DNA of 64,000 nt from Bryobacterales bacterium (GCA_020852175.1 JADZBH010000050.1:1-64000), one strand, 5' to 3'; shown: positions 1 to 9,593, counted from the first letter of the stretch. Program-made: numbers and translations. Notes: generated by a model from the sequence alone, not told the origin.

Positions 1-2267
1 CGCCCCACGGCGCCGTCGGATTCCCTGAACATCTGGCCGTTGGGCTCGCTCTCTTCGCGCGCGCCGCCCGTGTTGAGCCGCTTAACCCCCAATGCCCGGC
101 AGACACTGAAGTACTCGTTCACCGTCACTTGGACCGGTGCGCTGCGGTTGCCCGCCGAATCGCGCAACCGGATCAACAGCGGAATGCCGGACGTGGAGCT
201 GATCTTGGTGGAGTGGGAATACTCCGCTGTAAGGGCGATGGTCCCTCGTATCTGTCCCGGCTGGTGCAACGGCGGGCCCGTGAAAATATCCTCGCACCCG
301 TTGTAGACGAACTGGCTGGCGGAGAAGTCCACCTCAATCTGTGCGCTCTGGCCGAAGCCTCCCTTGAAGAGAATGTCCCGGTCGCCATCGGTGAAGTCGA
401 AGCGGAAACTCGTACTGGCCCCCGGCCCGCTGGCGTGCGACTCGAACGTAAGGTTGCTAATCGTTGGAACGATGGAGGCGAGCGCAATTTGGAACGGCAG
501 CGCATTGGACCGCCCTCCCGGCGTCACCACATACAGCGATCTCGTGTTCACCAATGCATTGCCCGCCACCAATAACTGCGCCGTCACCTTGGTCGCCGTG
601 GCCTTGATGGAATTAACCACGATGCCGGCGGAGGGCTCCACCACGATGCCCGTCACCTGCTCCAATCCGGTTCCCGTGATGGTGAAAGTGGGGATCAACT
701 CATTCGGAAAACCGTTGTCCGGCGTCAGCTTGTCAATAATCGGAGTTGCCGACGGAGGCGTGGTTACAGTGAGCGTCACCGGCACATCCACCGTGTTGGC
801 CCCAGCGGCAGCGATGCGAATGGAAGCGTTATGGACTCCTGCCAAGAGACCGGCCGGGTTCACGAATACACTCAGATTCGCCGGTGTCCGCCCGTTCGAT
901 GCGCTCAACGTCAGCCACGTGGGCGCCGGACTTCCTCCTGTCGACGCCGTGAAATCCAGAGTCCCCGCCGAGGACGTGAGTTGGAGCGACGCCGGGGCGG
1001 GCGACGGCTGACCGGTGCGGTGAGAAAACGTGAGCGATCCGGGTACGGCGCTCAGTTGACTGGCCGGGCCGGTTCCCTGAATGGTGATGTACGCGTTGGG
1101 CTGCGTGCGATAGTTTCCGAACTGCACCTCAACAAGGTGGTCGCCGCTGGGCAGCGTGGGCGGGGCGATGATGTTGATCTGGTACAACCCAGGAGCAACC
1201 GCGCCGGCGAACTCCACCACGGCTGGCTGGCCGCCAATGAAGACGCGCAAATGCTCTATGCCCACGATGCTCAATGCGCCGGCGAAGATCACGCCTTCAG
1301 GTTGCGGCCGTTCCGTCCGTCCCCAACCGCTCCCGTATAGCTGCGCTCGTCCGCCGGCCAGCAAGGGCCGGGTAAGATTGGGGGAAGACGGATACAAACC
1401 CGGCTTGCCCACAACGCCCCCCGTCGAGTGAACGGCGGCCACATACTTCCGGTTCTCCGGGTCCTGCAGGAACAGCCCTGGTGCGTAGCGGTCCATCCTG
1501 ACCGTGGCGCGCCCGGTGCCGCGCGGCGTGGTGACCTCCACCGTAACCGGCCCTTCGGCCGTATCCGCTGGCGCCAGCACGTTCAACTGCGTGGGACTGA
1601 TGTAATAGACATAGGCAGGCTTGCCGTTGATCGTGACGCGCGTTCCTTCCAGATTTACCGGCAGCGCCTGCCCGGTGAAGTCGCGCTGCTCCCATGTACG
1701 CGAGGTGGAGGCCAGTTCCGTCCCCTTGATCACCACCCATCCGTGCGGCGCGATGACGGGTTGATTGCCCGCGCCTTCGCTTACGCTGGAGATCGTGGGG
1801 GGGCCTGGCTCGATGACCAGGGTGGTGCCGTCTTTCGGAATTACAAAGAAGCAGCAGGTATTCGTCGCATCCAGAGCCAGGAATGCGGTGGTGCTGAGTA
1901 CGGCACGGAAGCGGACACGAGCGCCCTGGGTGAGCCGTTGCCAAAGCTGCACATCGGCTGGACGGTGCAGCAGCGAATTAGCCACTGTTACAGTGAAGCC
2001 GTCCCGGCTGCGCATGCTCATGGGAGTCATCAGTGTTCGGTGATAGATAACGCTCGCGTCCGTTGTGCTCTGGAATGTCCCGTTGTAAGTTCCCTCCCAG
2101 ATCACCTCCTTATTGAAGAAGGGGTCCAGGCTACAGGCAGTGTTATCCAGGCAGGCCTGGTAGGCCCGGATGAACTCCTCCCAACTGGTTTGCCAAGGCT
2201 CCTGCGCCCAGGCCATGCAAGCGCTCACAGCAAGGACACAAATCGCCCGTACAATTGCCTGTCTCAT
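1..2267 (-). CDS. Secreted Solibacter-type repeat protein (partial, C-terminus off window)
   Basis: An open frame of about 755 codons runs from the ATG at 2267 to the left edge without a stop, so the C-terminus is missing. Residues 1-22 form a signal peptide ending near AWAQ. Residues about 205-400 match the Solibacter-type module known as TIGR03437: a segment reading NGKPAYVYYISPTQLNVLAP, then a Gly-rich stretch with YGSGWG, then GLYQINI. A BACON/Ig-like domain follows at about 400-505 and an IPT/TIG-like domain at about 507-590. The role is probably extracellular or surface binding; no catalytic motif is visible. AGAGGG lies about 9 bases before the start. It sits 18 bases after the small membrane protein gene at 2286-2612 and is probably in the same operon. 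Confidence 0.85.
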   Translation of the reverse strand, partial: MRQAIVRAICVLAVSACMAWAQEPWQTSWEEFIRAYQACLDNTACSLDPFFNKEVIWEGTYNGTFQSTTDASVIYHRTLMTPMSMRSRDGFTVTVANSLLHRPADVQLWQRLTQGARVRFRAVLSTTAFLALDATNTCCFFVIPKDGTTLVIEPGPPTISSVSEGAGNQPVIAPHGWVVIKGTELASTSRTWEQRDFTGQALPVNLEGTRVTINGKPAYVYYISPTQLNVLAPADTAEGPVTVEVTTPRGTGRATVRMDRYAPGLFLQDPENRKYVAAVHSTGGVVGKPGLYPSSPNLTRPLLAGGRAQLYGSGWGRTERPQPEGVIFAGALSIVGIEHLRVFIGGQPAVVEFAGAVAPGLYQINIIAPPTLPSGDHLVEVQFGNYRTQPNAYITIQGTGPASQLSAVPGSLTFSHRTGQPSPAPASLQLTSSAGTLDFTASTGGSPAPTWLTLSASNGRTPANLSVFVNPAGLLAGVHNASIRIAAAGANTVDVPVTLTVTTPPSATPIIDKLTPDNGFPNELIPTFTITGTGLEQVTGIVVEPSAGIVVNSIKATATKVTAQLLVAGNALVNTRSLYVVTPGGRSNALPFQIALASIVPTISNLTFESHASGPGASTSFRFDFTDGDRDILFKGGFGQSAQIEVDFSASQFVYNGCEDIFTGPPLHQPGQIRGTIALTAEYSHSTKISSTSGIPLLIRLRDSAGNRSAPVQVTVNEYFSVCRALGVKRLNTGGAREESEPNGQMFRESDGAVG

Positions 2268-2285
2268 GAGAACACCCTCTCGCCT

Positions 2286-2612
2286 CTATCTCTCAACCCG
2301 CAACGGAACCAAACCTTTAAGCTGCAATTTGCGCAGGATCAACCGTGTCTGGTATTCGCCCAACCCCACGTCGCGCGCCAGGTCCTCGCAAGGAATATGG
2401 CCAAGCTCCTGCAAGCGGCGCAACGCTCCTTCGCCTACCTTCTGCTCCCGCATCCGCTGTCCTTGGCCGAACCAGATCAGGAGCCCTCCTCCGATCAGGC
2501 ACATCATCCCCAGCAAGATGCTGGCCTCCGGTCCGTTCGGATTATTCGTCGCTCCGGCGAAGCTCGCCAGTCCCAGCACGGCTACGACGATTCCCCACAC
2601 CAGGCGTTTCAT
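2286..2612 (-). CDS. Small membrane protein with C-terminal winged-helix-like segment
   Basis: This 108-residue protein has two predicted membrane helices (about 4-22 and 32-49), a short basic linker, and a soluble C-terminal half of about 50 residues. That half (GEGALRRLQELG ... LARDVGLGEYQTRLILRKL) looks like a small winged helix. It is a paralogue of the gene immediately upstream: both begin MKR(L/M)(V/I)WGIV and keep the GLAS motif. Its ATG overlaps the upstream TGA (ATGA), so the pair is translationally coupled. I cannot assign a function; a membrane-tethered DNA- or protein-binding module is an inference from the fold pattern only. Confidence 0.75.
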   Translation of the reverse strand: MKRLVWGIVVAVLGLASFAGATNNPNGPEASILLGMMCLIGGGLLIWFGQGQRMREQKVGEGALRRLQELGHIPCEDLARDVGLGEYQTRLILRKLQLKGLVPLRVER

Positions 2613-2983
2613 GCCGCACCTCTTACCACGGTTGGGGCGGCGGGCGGCTCATCCATGGGAATCTCCCGGGGGAGCACGCCCATTCCCTGTTCCCGGATGA
2701 GCAACTGCCGCACGGTGACGATCGACGCTCCAGATTCGGCCGCGACGGCGCCGGTCTGAATGCAGCCATCCCGCCGCCAGGCGGCGAAGGCGGCGTCCAT
2801 GATGCGTACCTTTTGCCGCTCCGCCTCAGCCCCAAAAGCGATCATGACGCCTCCTCCGGCCGCCATGATCGCTGCTAATACAAGGGCTCCGTAGTTAACC
2901 ACTTGTCCGCGAGTGGTTAATTGACCTGACAGGGAAGCGAGTCCTGTTACTACCAGGACAATCCCCCAAATCATGCGTTTCAT
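2609..2983 (-). CDS. Small membrane protein, paralogue of the downstream gene
   Basis: The protein has 124 residues if translation starts at the ATG at 2983, which has a clear GGAGGG site 6 bases upstream; an in-frame start at 3082 exists but lacks this support and adds a non-hydrophobic leader. There are two membrane helices (about 4-21 and 29-48), then a charged stretch and a C-terminal segment with a helix-turn-helix look (IQTGAVAAESGASIVTVRQL). It is a tandem paralogue of the gene at 2286-2612 and overlaps it by four bases. Function unknown. Confidence 0.75.
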   Translation of the reverse strand: MKRMIWGIVLVVTGLASLSGQLTTRGQVVNYGALVLAAIMAAGGGVMIAFGAEAERQKVRIMDAAFAAWRRDGCIQTGAVAAESGASIVTVRQLLIREQGMGVLPREIPMDEPPAAPTVVRGAA

Positions 2984-3159
2984 CTGGTTCCCTCCAGTTG
3001 GCTCCAGGCGGACCGTCCCCAACCACCCGATGAGAAGCCGGAAAATTTGTACTGACGAATGTAAGTGCCCACTGCCAGACATTCAAGCTCCAAGTAGCTC
3101 ATTCCAGGGCAATGGACACTAATGGACAACTCTGAACGCTTTTAACCAGGGAAATTGAG

Positions 3160-5142
3160 GTGTATGCTGTGGCAAATCCCCCGATGAACCCACCCAACGA
3201 CCGTGTTCCAGACGCGACGTCGCGGCAATCGGCGCCGCTCGAATCCTGGAAGGAGATCGCCGCTTACCTCGGGAAAGGTGTCACCACCGTCAGGAGGTGG
3301 GAGCGCGAGGAGGGGTTGCCGGTCCGCAGGCAGGAGCACATCAAGCGCGGTTCGGTGGTAGCGTACAAGTCGGAACTGGACGAATGGCGGCGCACAAGAA
3401 CGACGGAAATCGAGCCAGCCACCACCCGGCGGAACCTCTCCAGGGGCGTCCTTATAACTGTCATGGCGGTGGGGGCCGTCGTGGCTGGCGCGCGTTGGAA
3501 CTCTCTTAAGAAATGGGAGCCTTCCACGGAACTTCTGCAACTTACGGCGTACACGACCTCCGCGGGGTCCGTCTCTTTGGCGCCGGACGGAGAGCGTTTT
3601 AGCTTTGCGATGAATGGCCGTGTGTTTGTGAAGGAGGTGAGGGCTGAACCCGCGCGGGAAGTGTACAAGCATCCGGACGCCGGGGTCTGCTGCGTCCGCT
3701 GGTCCCCGGATGGCAGCCAGATCGCGATCAGTCACACCGACACCGCATCCGTATGGCGCATCAGCCTGATTGATCCGAACGGACGCGTGCTGCGCCACCT
3801 TGGCCCCGGCGGACCGGAAATGGCGTGGCGGCAGGATGGGAAGGCGCTGCTCTACGCCCACCGGCCCGCTGGCGAGGCCACGTCCGCCATCTTTGAACAT
3901 GAGTTGAGCACCTCTCGTGTCCGGCAGGTCTCCTTCCCCCCCGCGGGCTCCTGGGGCGACATCGCGGTCTCCGTCGAGGAGCCAGGCCAGCGTCTGGCTT
4001 TAGCCCGTTATTCCCGAGTCGCCCGGGGCGACGTCTACCTGTCCGAATACGGGGGGCGTGAAGCCACTCGGCTCACTCATCTGGAGAGTTGGATCGTAGG
4101 ATTGGACTGGCTGCCGCATGGATGGGGCATCGTCTTCGGTGGAATCGTGGACGGACACCAGGGACTGCACCGGGTGGCTGCCGACAGATCCGGCCCGCCT
4201 ACATTGATTAGTGACACCGCCGGGGTCAACCGGTATCCCGACGCCGTCTCCACGGGGACCGGCTCGATTCGCATCGGCTTCGTCCATGAGATTTGGAATC
4301 CCAATCTGAGACTGCTGGACCGTAGATCCGGGACTACCGCCCTGGTTGCCGACTCCAGGCAACCCGAGGAGAATCCGGACATCGGAGCAGAGGGCCAACT
4401 GGCGTTCGTTTCCTCCCGCACCGGGGCGGAGAACGTATGGGTCTGTCCGCCGGGATGCCAGGCCTTGCGCCGTGTCACCGATTTCAAGGAGAGGCAATTC
4501 GACCTGACTCCCCGCTGGTCGCCCGATGGACGCCAGATCGCTCTTGCCGCCGCCACGGGCGGACACGTTCAACTGATGGTGATGGGCGCTCATGGTGAAG
4601 AATCGCGCGTCCTGTCGAAGGACTCCGGCGAGGCCAGGCCCTCCTGGTCCGTCGATGGGCGATTCCTCTACTTCCAATCCGATCGCACGGGCAGGCCGGA
4701 GATCTGGCGTATCCCCGTCTCGGGTGTCGAGCCTGCCGTGCAGATCACTCGCAACGGCGGGGTCGAAGCGTTCGAATCGCCGGACGGAACCGGAATTTTT
4801 TTCATTCGTACGAGTGAGGCCGCCACGTTGTATCGCCAGCCTGTCGCGGGGGGCGCCGAAACGCCGGTTACAGGGATGTCCAAGGTAGATCTGGGCAATT
4901 GGCGGCCTGCCGGAAACACGGTCCTTCACTGGGCACAGGTAAAGCCGGACTACACCAAGCTGCACGAGTTCAATCTGGCCGCGGGGCAAACCAGAGAAAT
5001 TCAGACCGACTCCGAGGGAACGCCCGTGCAGGGCCTCTCGGTCAACCTGAGAGGGCAGATTGTGTGGAGCGAGCGGGGTTCCGTCATCAGGGACCTCCAG
5101 GCCGTCGACCTTACCTTCCCCCCGTTCTGGAAGAGCTTCTGA
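3160..5142 (+). CDS. HTH-transmembrane-TolB/WD40 propeller regulator
   Basis: This 660-residue protein starts at a GTG with AGGGA 8 bases upstream. Residues about 26-76 resemble an excisionase/MerR-type DNA-binding domain (SWKEIAAYLGKGVTTVRRWE ... GLPV). A single membrane helix follows at about 95-112, and the remaining 540 residues form a PD40/TolB-like beta-propeller with repeated SPDG and SVDGR turns. This HTH-TM-propeller architecture is common in Acidobacteria. It suggests a one-component membrane regulator with a cytoplasmic HTH and a periplasmic sensor, similar in topology to ToxR. The ligand is unknown. It stands alone, divergent from the small-membrane-protein operon and convergent with the dehydratase gene. 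Confidence 0.88.
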   Translation: MYAVANPPMNPPNDRVPDATSRQSAPLESWKEIAAYLGKGVTTVRRWEREEGLPVRRQEHIKRGSVVAYKSELDEWRRTRTTEIEPATTRRNLSRGVLITVMAVGAVVAGARWNSLKKWEPSTELLQLTAYTTSAGSVSLAPDGERFSFAMNGRVFVKEVRAEPAREVYKHPDAGVCCVRWSPDGSQIAISHTDTASVWRISLIDPNGRVLRHLGPGGPEMAWRQDGKALLYAHRPAGEATSAIFEHELSTSRVRQVSFPPAGSWGDIAVSVEEPGQRLALARYSRVARGDVYLSEYGGREATRLTHLESWIVGLDWLPHGWGIVFGGIVDGHQGLHRVAADRSGPPTLISDTAGVNRYPDAVSTGTGSIRIGFVHEIWNPNLRLLDRRSGTTALVADSRQPEENPDIGAEGQLAFVSSRTGAENVWVCPPGCQALRRVTDFKERQFDLTPRWSPDGRQIALAAATGGHVQLMVMGAHGEESRVLSKDSGEARPSWSVDGRFLYFQSDRTGRPEIWRIPVSGVEPAVQITRNGGVEAFESPDGTGIFFIRTSEAATLYRQPVAGGAETPVTGMSKVDLGNWRPAGNTVLHWAQVKPDYTKLHEFNLAAGQTREIQTDSEGTPVQGLSVNLRGQIVWSERGSVIRDLQAVDLTFPPFWKSF

Positions 5143-5155
5143 GGACGGCCCGCCG

Positions 5156-6328
5156 CTACCAGTCGGCTACCGAGCCATCCTTGTGCGTGCGGTTCATGAG
5201 CACTTCGGGCTCCCAGGGATGCCTGGCTGCCTCGGCTTCGTTGATTTCGATACCCAGGCCCGGACGCGTGGGCGCCAGTGCAATGCCGCCTTGCATCGAA
5301 ACAGGTTCGTCCACCACGTCCTGCCGCCACGGCACGTCCTTCCGTACAACCTCCTGAATCAGGTAGTTCGGCGTGGCGAAACCGACATGGAGAGAGGCAG
5401 CCGTGCTGATGGGACCCTGCGGGTTGTGGCACGCCACGGAGATGGCGTAGGTCTCCGCCACGGCGGCGATCCGGCGCGCTTCGCTGATGCCGCCGCAGTG
5501 GGAGACATCGGGCTGGATGATGGCGCAGGCCCGCTTCTCCAACAGTTCGCGAAATTCCGCACGGCCCGTCAAGCGCTCGCCCGTGGCGATGGGGAAGGGA
5601 AGCGCCCGCGCCACTTCGACCAAGGCATCGGTGTGCTCCGGCCAGCAGGGCTCCTCGTACCAATAGAGGTCATAGTCCACCAGCCTCCGGCCGAATTGGA
5701 TCGCGGCCGCCGGAGTAGTGCGGGCGTGGAGATCGAGCATGATGTCGATGTTGTCGCCGGCGGCTTTCCGCATCGCCGCCACGCACCGCTCGGCGTGCTT
5801 GAGCACTCCGGCGCTTTCGATGAGTTCAGCGACGGGAATGGGCATGGCCTTCATCGCCGTGAACCCTTGGCTGATGCTGTGTTGTACGCGATCGGCGAAT
5901 TCCTCCGGCTCCGTGGTGCCGTACATCCCTTCCAGGCTTCCACCGCCGAGGTGATCGTAAAGGCGTAACTGATCGCGCACGGGGCCGCCCAGCAGTTCGC
6001 ACACGGGACGCCCGAGTTCCTTGCCCTTGATGTCCCAAAGCGCCTGGTCGATTCCGCTCATGGCGCTGAATTTGGTGATGCCTCCACGCCAGAAATACTG
6101 GCGATGCATCACCTGCCACAGGTGCTCCACGCGGCGGGGATCCTGCCCGATGAGCAACACGGACATATCCTCGATGGAGCCAACGACGCCCTTGGTGTGC
6201 CACTCCAGCGTGGCTTCGCCCCAACCATGCAAACCGGCCTGGTCCGTCTCCACCTTCACGAAAACCCAATTGCGCATCCGCGCGTTGACGACGAGCGTCT
6301 TGACGGCTGTGATTTTCATCGCTTCCAT
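5156..6328 (-). CDS. Mandelate racemase/enolase-superfamily dehydratase, D-galactonate dehydratase-like
   Basis: The protein has 390 residues; translation may start at Met1 or Met4. It is an enolase-superfamily enzyme closest in recalled sequence to D-galactonate dehydratase (DgoD), sharing LIGQDP, LWQVM, RGG, GIDQALWDIKGK and GGPVRD. The metal-binding carboxylates are seen as LDLH, YEEP and TGER, and a likely catalytic His lies in ACHNPQGP. The expected chemistry is abstraction of the proton alpha to the carboxylate of an aldonic acid, followed by dehydration to a 2-keto-3-deoxy acid. No sugar-acid transporter or kinase is adjacent, so the exact substrate is uncertain within the RspA/DgoD group. 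Confidence 0.85.
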   Translation of the reverse strand: MEAMKITAVKTLVVNARMRNWVFVKVETDQAGLHGWGEATLEWHTKGVVGSIEDMSVLLIGQDPRRVEHLWQVMHRQYFWRGGITKFSAMSGIDQALWDIKGKELGRPVCELLGGPVRDQLRLYDHLGGGSLEGMYGTTEPEEFADRVQHSISQGFTAMKAMPIPVAELIESAGVLKHAERCVAAMRKAAGDNIDIMLDLHARTTPAAAIQFGRRLVDYDLYWYEEPCWPEHTDALVEVARALPFPIATGERLTGRAEFRELLEKRACAIIQPDVSHCGGISEARRIAAVAETYAISVACHNPQGPISTAASLHVGFATPNYLIQEVVRKDVPWRQDVVDEPVSMQGGIALAPTRPGLGIEINEAEAARHPWEPEVLMNRTHKDGSVADW

Positions 6329-6466
6329 TCTCTCAGTGGAAGTGGAAGCCGTGGGGGAGTTCAGAAGGGATGCCGCAAAAAGTGATCCGCGCCGCCCGCG
6401 CGGAGCCGGTCCCGGAGAAGGGACGGCCCCGCATGGACCGGCGCGGCAGGGGCCGGTGCAGGACGA

Positions 6467-9004
6467 TCAGTTCGGTGACAGGAACCCACCGTCGGAATTG
6501 GGTAGCAACGTGACCGTGGCCTGGGCAAATCGCGACGGGTCGGCCACGCTGGTGGCCCGGATGGTGACGTTTGTCTGTTGCCCGATGATGACTGGCGCCG
6601 TATATTTGCCCGTGCTGCTAATGGTTCCAATCGCGGGCGAAATAGACCATGTGACGGCCGTGTTGGCGGCGCCTTTCACGGTGGCGGTGAACTGCTGCGA
6701 GCCGCCTCCGTACATCAAAATCACCGCGGGCGCAAGGTACACCTGAACCGCCGACGAGGGCGAAATCGTGACCGTCGCCGTGGCCGAGCGGGACGGATCC
6801 TGGACGCTGGTGGCCTTGATGAGCACAGTGGTTTCGGTGGCCACCGTGGCCGGCGCCTTGTAAAGGCCAGCCGCCGAAAGCGTACCGAACGACGGCGACA
6901 TGCTCCAGGTTACGGCCTTATTGGTGAAGCCCGTCAGCGTGGCCACGAACTGCTGTGAACCGCCCGGCGCGAGATTGAGAAGTTGCGGTGTCACGTTGAT
7001 GGTGGAGTTCGACGGCCGGATGGTGATGGTGGACCGCGACGTCTTGGTACGGTCGTGCAGGCTCATCGCCGTCACATAGAGAATGGTGGTGGAGGTGACC
7101 GAATTGGGCGCCCGGAAGCTTCCCTCCGGCGTCATGCTTCCGATATTGGCGCTGCGGCTCCAACTGACACGCTTGTCGTTGGCGTCGATGACGCTGGCCG
7201 TCAGGTTCACGGTCTCATTGGCGCCGACAATGACGCTGGCCGGCGTGACGCGCACCTGCGCGGGACGCAAAGTGACCGCCGCCGTGGCCGTGCCATTGGG
7301 GAATACGGCCGTGACCGTCACGGTTTGCTGCCCCGGAATCAACAATGGCGCCGTGTAAAGTCCGTTCGGCGTGATCGAGCCCGCCGAGGGCGACACCTGG
7401 TAGCTGGTGGCTCCCGGCGCGCTGAATTGCACCGTTCCTTGCGAGGCCAGCGAAGCCGAAGCGGGAGTGATCGATTTCGCCTGCTGCGCCGAAGGCCGGA
7501 TGGTGACGATCGCGGCGGCTGTTTTCGTACGGTCGTGCAGACTCATCGCCGTCACCACCAACGTCACCTGCGCGTTCACCGACGCGGGAGCGCGGAACAG
7601 GCCCGCCGCCGTCATGTTGCCAATGTTGGCGCTGCGGCTCCAACTGACGCGCGTATCGCTGGCGTCGACCACCGTGGCCGTGAAATTCACCGTCTCGTTG
7701 GGGCCGAGGGTCACCTGCGCCGGCGTTACGCTGACCTGCACCGGACGCAGTTCGATCGTGGCCGTCGCCGTACTGTTCGGGAACACCGCCGTCACCGTGA
7801 CGGTCTGCAACGACTGAATCACGAGCGGGGCCGTGTATAGACCCGTCGATGTGATCGTTCCGGTATTGGGTGACAATCGCCAGTCGGTGGCCCCCGGAGC
7901 CATGAATTGCACCGTGCCCTCCGAGGGCAGCGACACCGATTGTGGCGTCACTGTGGCCTCGGGCTGCGAACTCGGTTGAATGGTCACGATCGCCGTCGCC
8001 GTCTTGCCGGGATCGTGCACGCTCGTGGCGGTGACCTCCACCGTGACGGTTTCGGCGACCGTCGAAGGCGCGCGGAACAACCCGGCGCTGTTGAGTGTGC
8101 CAATGGCCGGACTGCGGCTCCAGGTGACGTTCGTGTTCGGCGCGTCGATGACCGTCGCCGAGAAGCGGATGGATTCGCCAGGGTCCAAAGTGGATTGCGT
8201 GGGGCTAATGCGAATCTGCGCCGGCCGCAGTTCAATGGACGCAGTCAGCGTGCTGCTGGCGAACACGGCCGTGACCGTGACGTTTTGCAGCGTTTCAATC
8301 AGCCGCGGCGCCGTGTATAGGCCCGTCGCCGAGATTGTGCCCAGATTGGGCGTCAATCGCCACGATTCCACGCCCTGCGCCGTGAACTGCGCCCTCTGGC
8401 TGCCGTAAAGAGAAACCGAGGCGGGCGAAAGCGCTTGAGGCGTTTCGGGGTCGGAAGGAATCTGGTTGATGGTGAGCGTGGCATTCCCCGCGGTGGCCGG
8501 GATCCGTCCGCCATCGGGGTCCACGCCATAGGTGCTGGCCAGGGAAAGAGGCATTTCTATCGGCTCGCCGCCTTCCGGCGGCCCCACCGCGGCGGCCAGT
8601 TTCAGATATGCCACGGCGCCCGTCGGGATTGGCGTGGCGTTACCCAGACCGGACAGAACACACTTCACCTCGCCGGAGCCGTTCCGGCATGTCAATTCCT
8701 TGCCAGCCGACACCGCGCTCTCCGACGCCGTGAATTCGATCACACTCACCAGCGCCGGGTTAAAAGTATAAGTCCATTGCAAACCTGAGGTGCTCGAAGT
8801 GGAAACCGAAACGGGAAGCGTGATTTCCGATCCGGAATCCACTCGGCCGTTCTCCATCGTCAGAACAATATCCTGTGAAAATGCCGGGAGAGCCCACAAC
8901 GAGAGGAGCAACAAAATTGCGACAGTCGCTAACCGACCCAAAACCCGGGGCTTTCCAGCAGAGACAGCGGGCGTGGTCGTAGGAAAAGAACAAAAATAAA
9001 GCAT
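6467..9004 (-). CDS. Secreted cohesin-like protein with eight Ig-like repeats
   Basis: The ATG at 9004 gives 845 residues and is preferred to an upstream in-frame start at 9142, because a strong sigma54 promoter lies between the two. A signal sequence ends at about residue 44 (LPAFSQ). Residues about 45-185 have a cohesin/carbohydrate-binding-fold pattern (GSEITLPVSVS, TFNPALVSV, GAVAYLKL). Eight Big-type Ig repeats follow: the first six alternate between a short (about 74-residue) and a long (about 86-residue) form, each with GLYTAP or GLFRAP and ending in TVTI/ELRP. There is no cell-wall anchor, PEP-CTERM or enzyme motif. It is a paralogue of the protein at 9594-11492. Role inferred: an extracellular scaffold or adhesin. 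Confidence 0.85.
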   Translation of the reverse strand: MLYFCSFPTTTPAVSAGKPRVLGRLATVAILLLLSLWALPAFSQDIVLTMENGRVDSGSEITLPVSVSTSSTSGLQWTYTFNPALVSVIEFTASESAVSAGKELTCRNGSGEVKCVLSGLGNATPIPTGAVAYLKLAAAVGPPEGGEPIEMPLSLASTYGVDPDGGRIPATAGNATLTINQIPSDPETPQALSPASVSLYGSQRAQFTAQGVESWRLTPNLGTISATGLYTAPRLIETLQNVTVTAVFASSTLTASIELRPAQIRISPTQSTLDPGESIRFSATVIDAPNTNVTWSRSPAIGTLNSAGLFRAPSTVAETVTVEVTATSVHDPGKTATAIVTIQPSSQPEATVTPQSVSLPSEGTVQFMAPGATDWRLSPNTGTITSTGLYTAPLVIQSLQTVTVTAVFPNSTATATIELRPVQVSVTPAQVTLGPNETVNFTATVVDASDTRVSWSRSANIGNMTAAGLFRAPASVNAQVTLVVTAMSLHDRTKTAAAIVTIRPSAQQAKSITPASASLASQGTVQFSAPGATSYQVSPSAGSITPNGLYTAPLLIPGQQTVTVTAVFPNGTATAAVTLRPAQVRVTPASVIVGANETVNLTASVIDANDKRVSWSRSANIGSMTPEGSFRAPNSVTSTTILYVTAMSLHDRTKTSRSTITIRPSNSTINVTPQLLNLAPGGSQQFVATLTGFTNKAVTWSMSPSFGTLSAAGLYKAPATVATETTVLIKATSVQDPSRSATATVTISPSSAVQVYLAPAVILMYGGGSQQFTATVKGAANTAVTWSISPAIGTISSTGKYTAPVIIGQQTNVTIRATSVADPSRFAQATVTLLPNSDGGFLSPN

Positions 9005-9062
9005 TGTGTACCTAAAACTTGCCTGTTGGCGTGATTGGGTAAACCAACGGTACTGGGGCGTC

Positions 9063-9079
9063 AGCAATTGCCGTGCCAT
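9063..9079 (-). promoter_or_regulatory. Sigma54 (-24/-12) promoter of the 6467-9004 gene
   Basis: On the minus strand the sequence reads ATGGCACGGCAATTGCT. Against the consensus YTGGCACG-N4-TTGCW it matches at every conserved position except the first. GG and GC are separated by exactly 10 bases. The expected transcript start is near 9052, about 48 bases before the ATG at 9004. Confidence 0.8.
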
Positions 9080-9318
9080 TACTGGACGCCTATGCCGGTC
9101 CCTATTCCAATAGTGCGTTCCTGTGTGATCTCTTCGCCACAAAAATGTCGCGACAGCAGGTAGTAGGAGTACTGCGGGTTGAAGGGCGCCCAGGAAGCGC
9201 TGTTCGCAGCATGGCCCGCCGTGAAACAGACCTAAGACTTGTGATTGGAAGCCCGAAGCTCACGTCCGGGCGGAATTTGCCCGGCAGAATGGAGGAGGTA
9301 CTGTACTGATTGCAGTGC

Positions 9319-9334
9319 TGGCAATTTCTTGCCA
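9319..9334 (-). repeat. Palindrome TGGCAA-N4-TTGCCA, possible activator site
   Basis: A perfect 6-base inverted repeat with a 4-base centre lies about 245 bases upstream of the sigma54 promoter at 9063-9079. In the minus-strand orientation it contains TGGCAAGAAATTG, and the same 13 bases occur at 24659-24671 upstream of another sigma54 promoter, in the same orientation relative to that promoter. Confidence 0.4.
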
Positions 9335-9530
9335 AGCGAGTAATCTCGCGAACAAAAGAAAAAATGATCGGTGATTCCGGTCGCGCTGTCTGCTCGCGTT
9401 GAGCGGCGCCGGGGTTGCGCCGGTGACGTGCGCATTCGTGCAGATGCATCCAATTTGCGCAAGCTTTACTTGGTAAAAGTTACCACGAGCGCTACGTGTG
9501 TGTAAGTCGTTGTATGTCAATCACAAGAAT

Positions 9531-9557
9531 GCGGGTGCAGCCAGGAGCCACACCCGC
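9531..9557 (-). terminator. Possible terminator hairpin after the 9594 gene
   Basis: GCGGGTG and CACCCGC form a 7-base stem around a 13-base loop, 36 bases past the stop of the minus-strand gene at 9594. There is no clear T-run, so it is only a candidate. Confidence 0.4.
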
Positions 9558-9593
9558 GAGTGAGTTAGAAAACAACTGAATTGACAGTCATAT

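Larger units (their letters stand above)
9005..9593. other. Intergenic region with sigma54 promoter, palindrome and terminator
   Basis: I find no credible gene in these 589 bases; the short frames here lack homology and Shine-Dalgarno sites. On the minus strand the region holds the sigma54 promoter of the 9004 gene (9063-9079), an inverted repeat at 9319-9334, and near its right end a hairpin at 9531-9557 that could end transcription of the 9594 gene. Confidence 0.6.

Noticed and set aside
9102..9449. Minus-strand frame of 115 codons between the two cohesin-like genes
   Set aside because: Composition is Arg/Ser/Cys-rich without homology, and it crosses the inverted repeat at 9319; probably non-coding.
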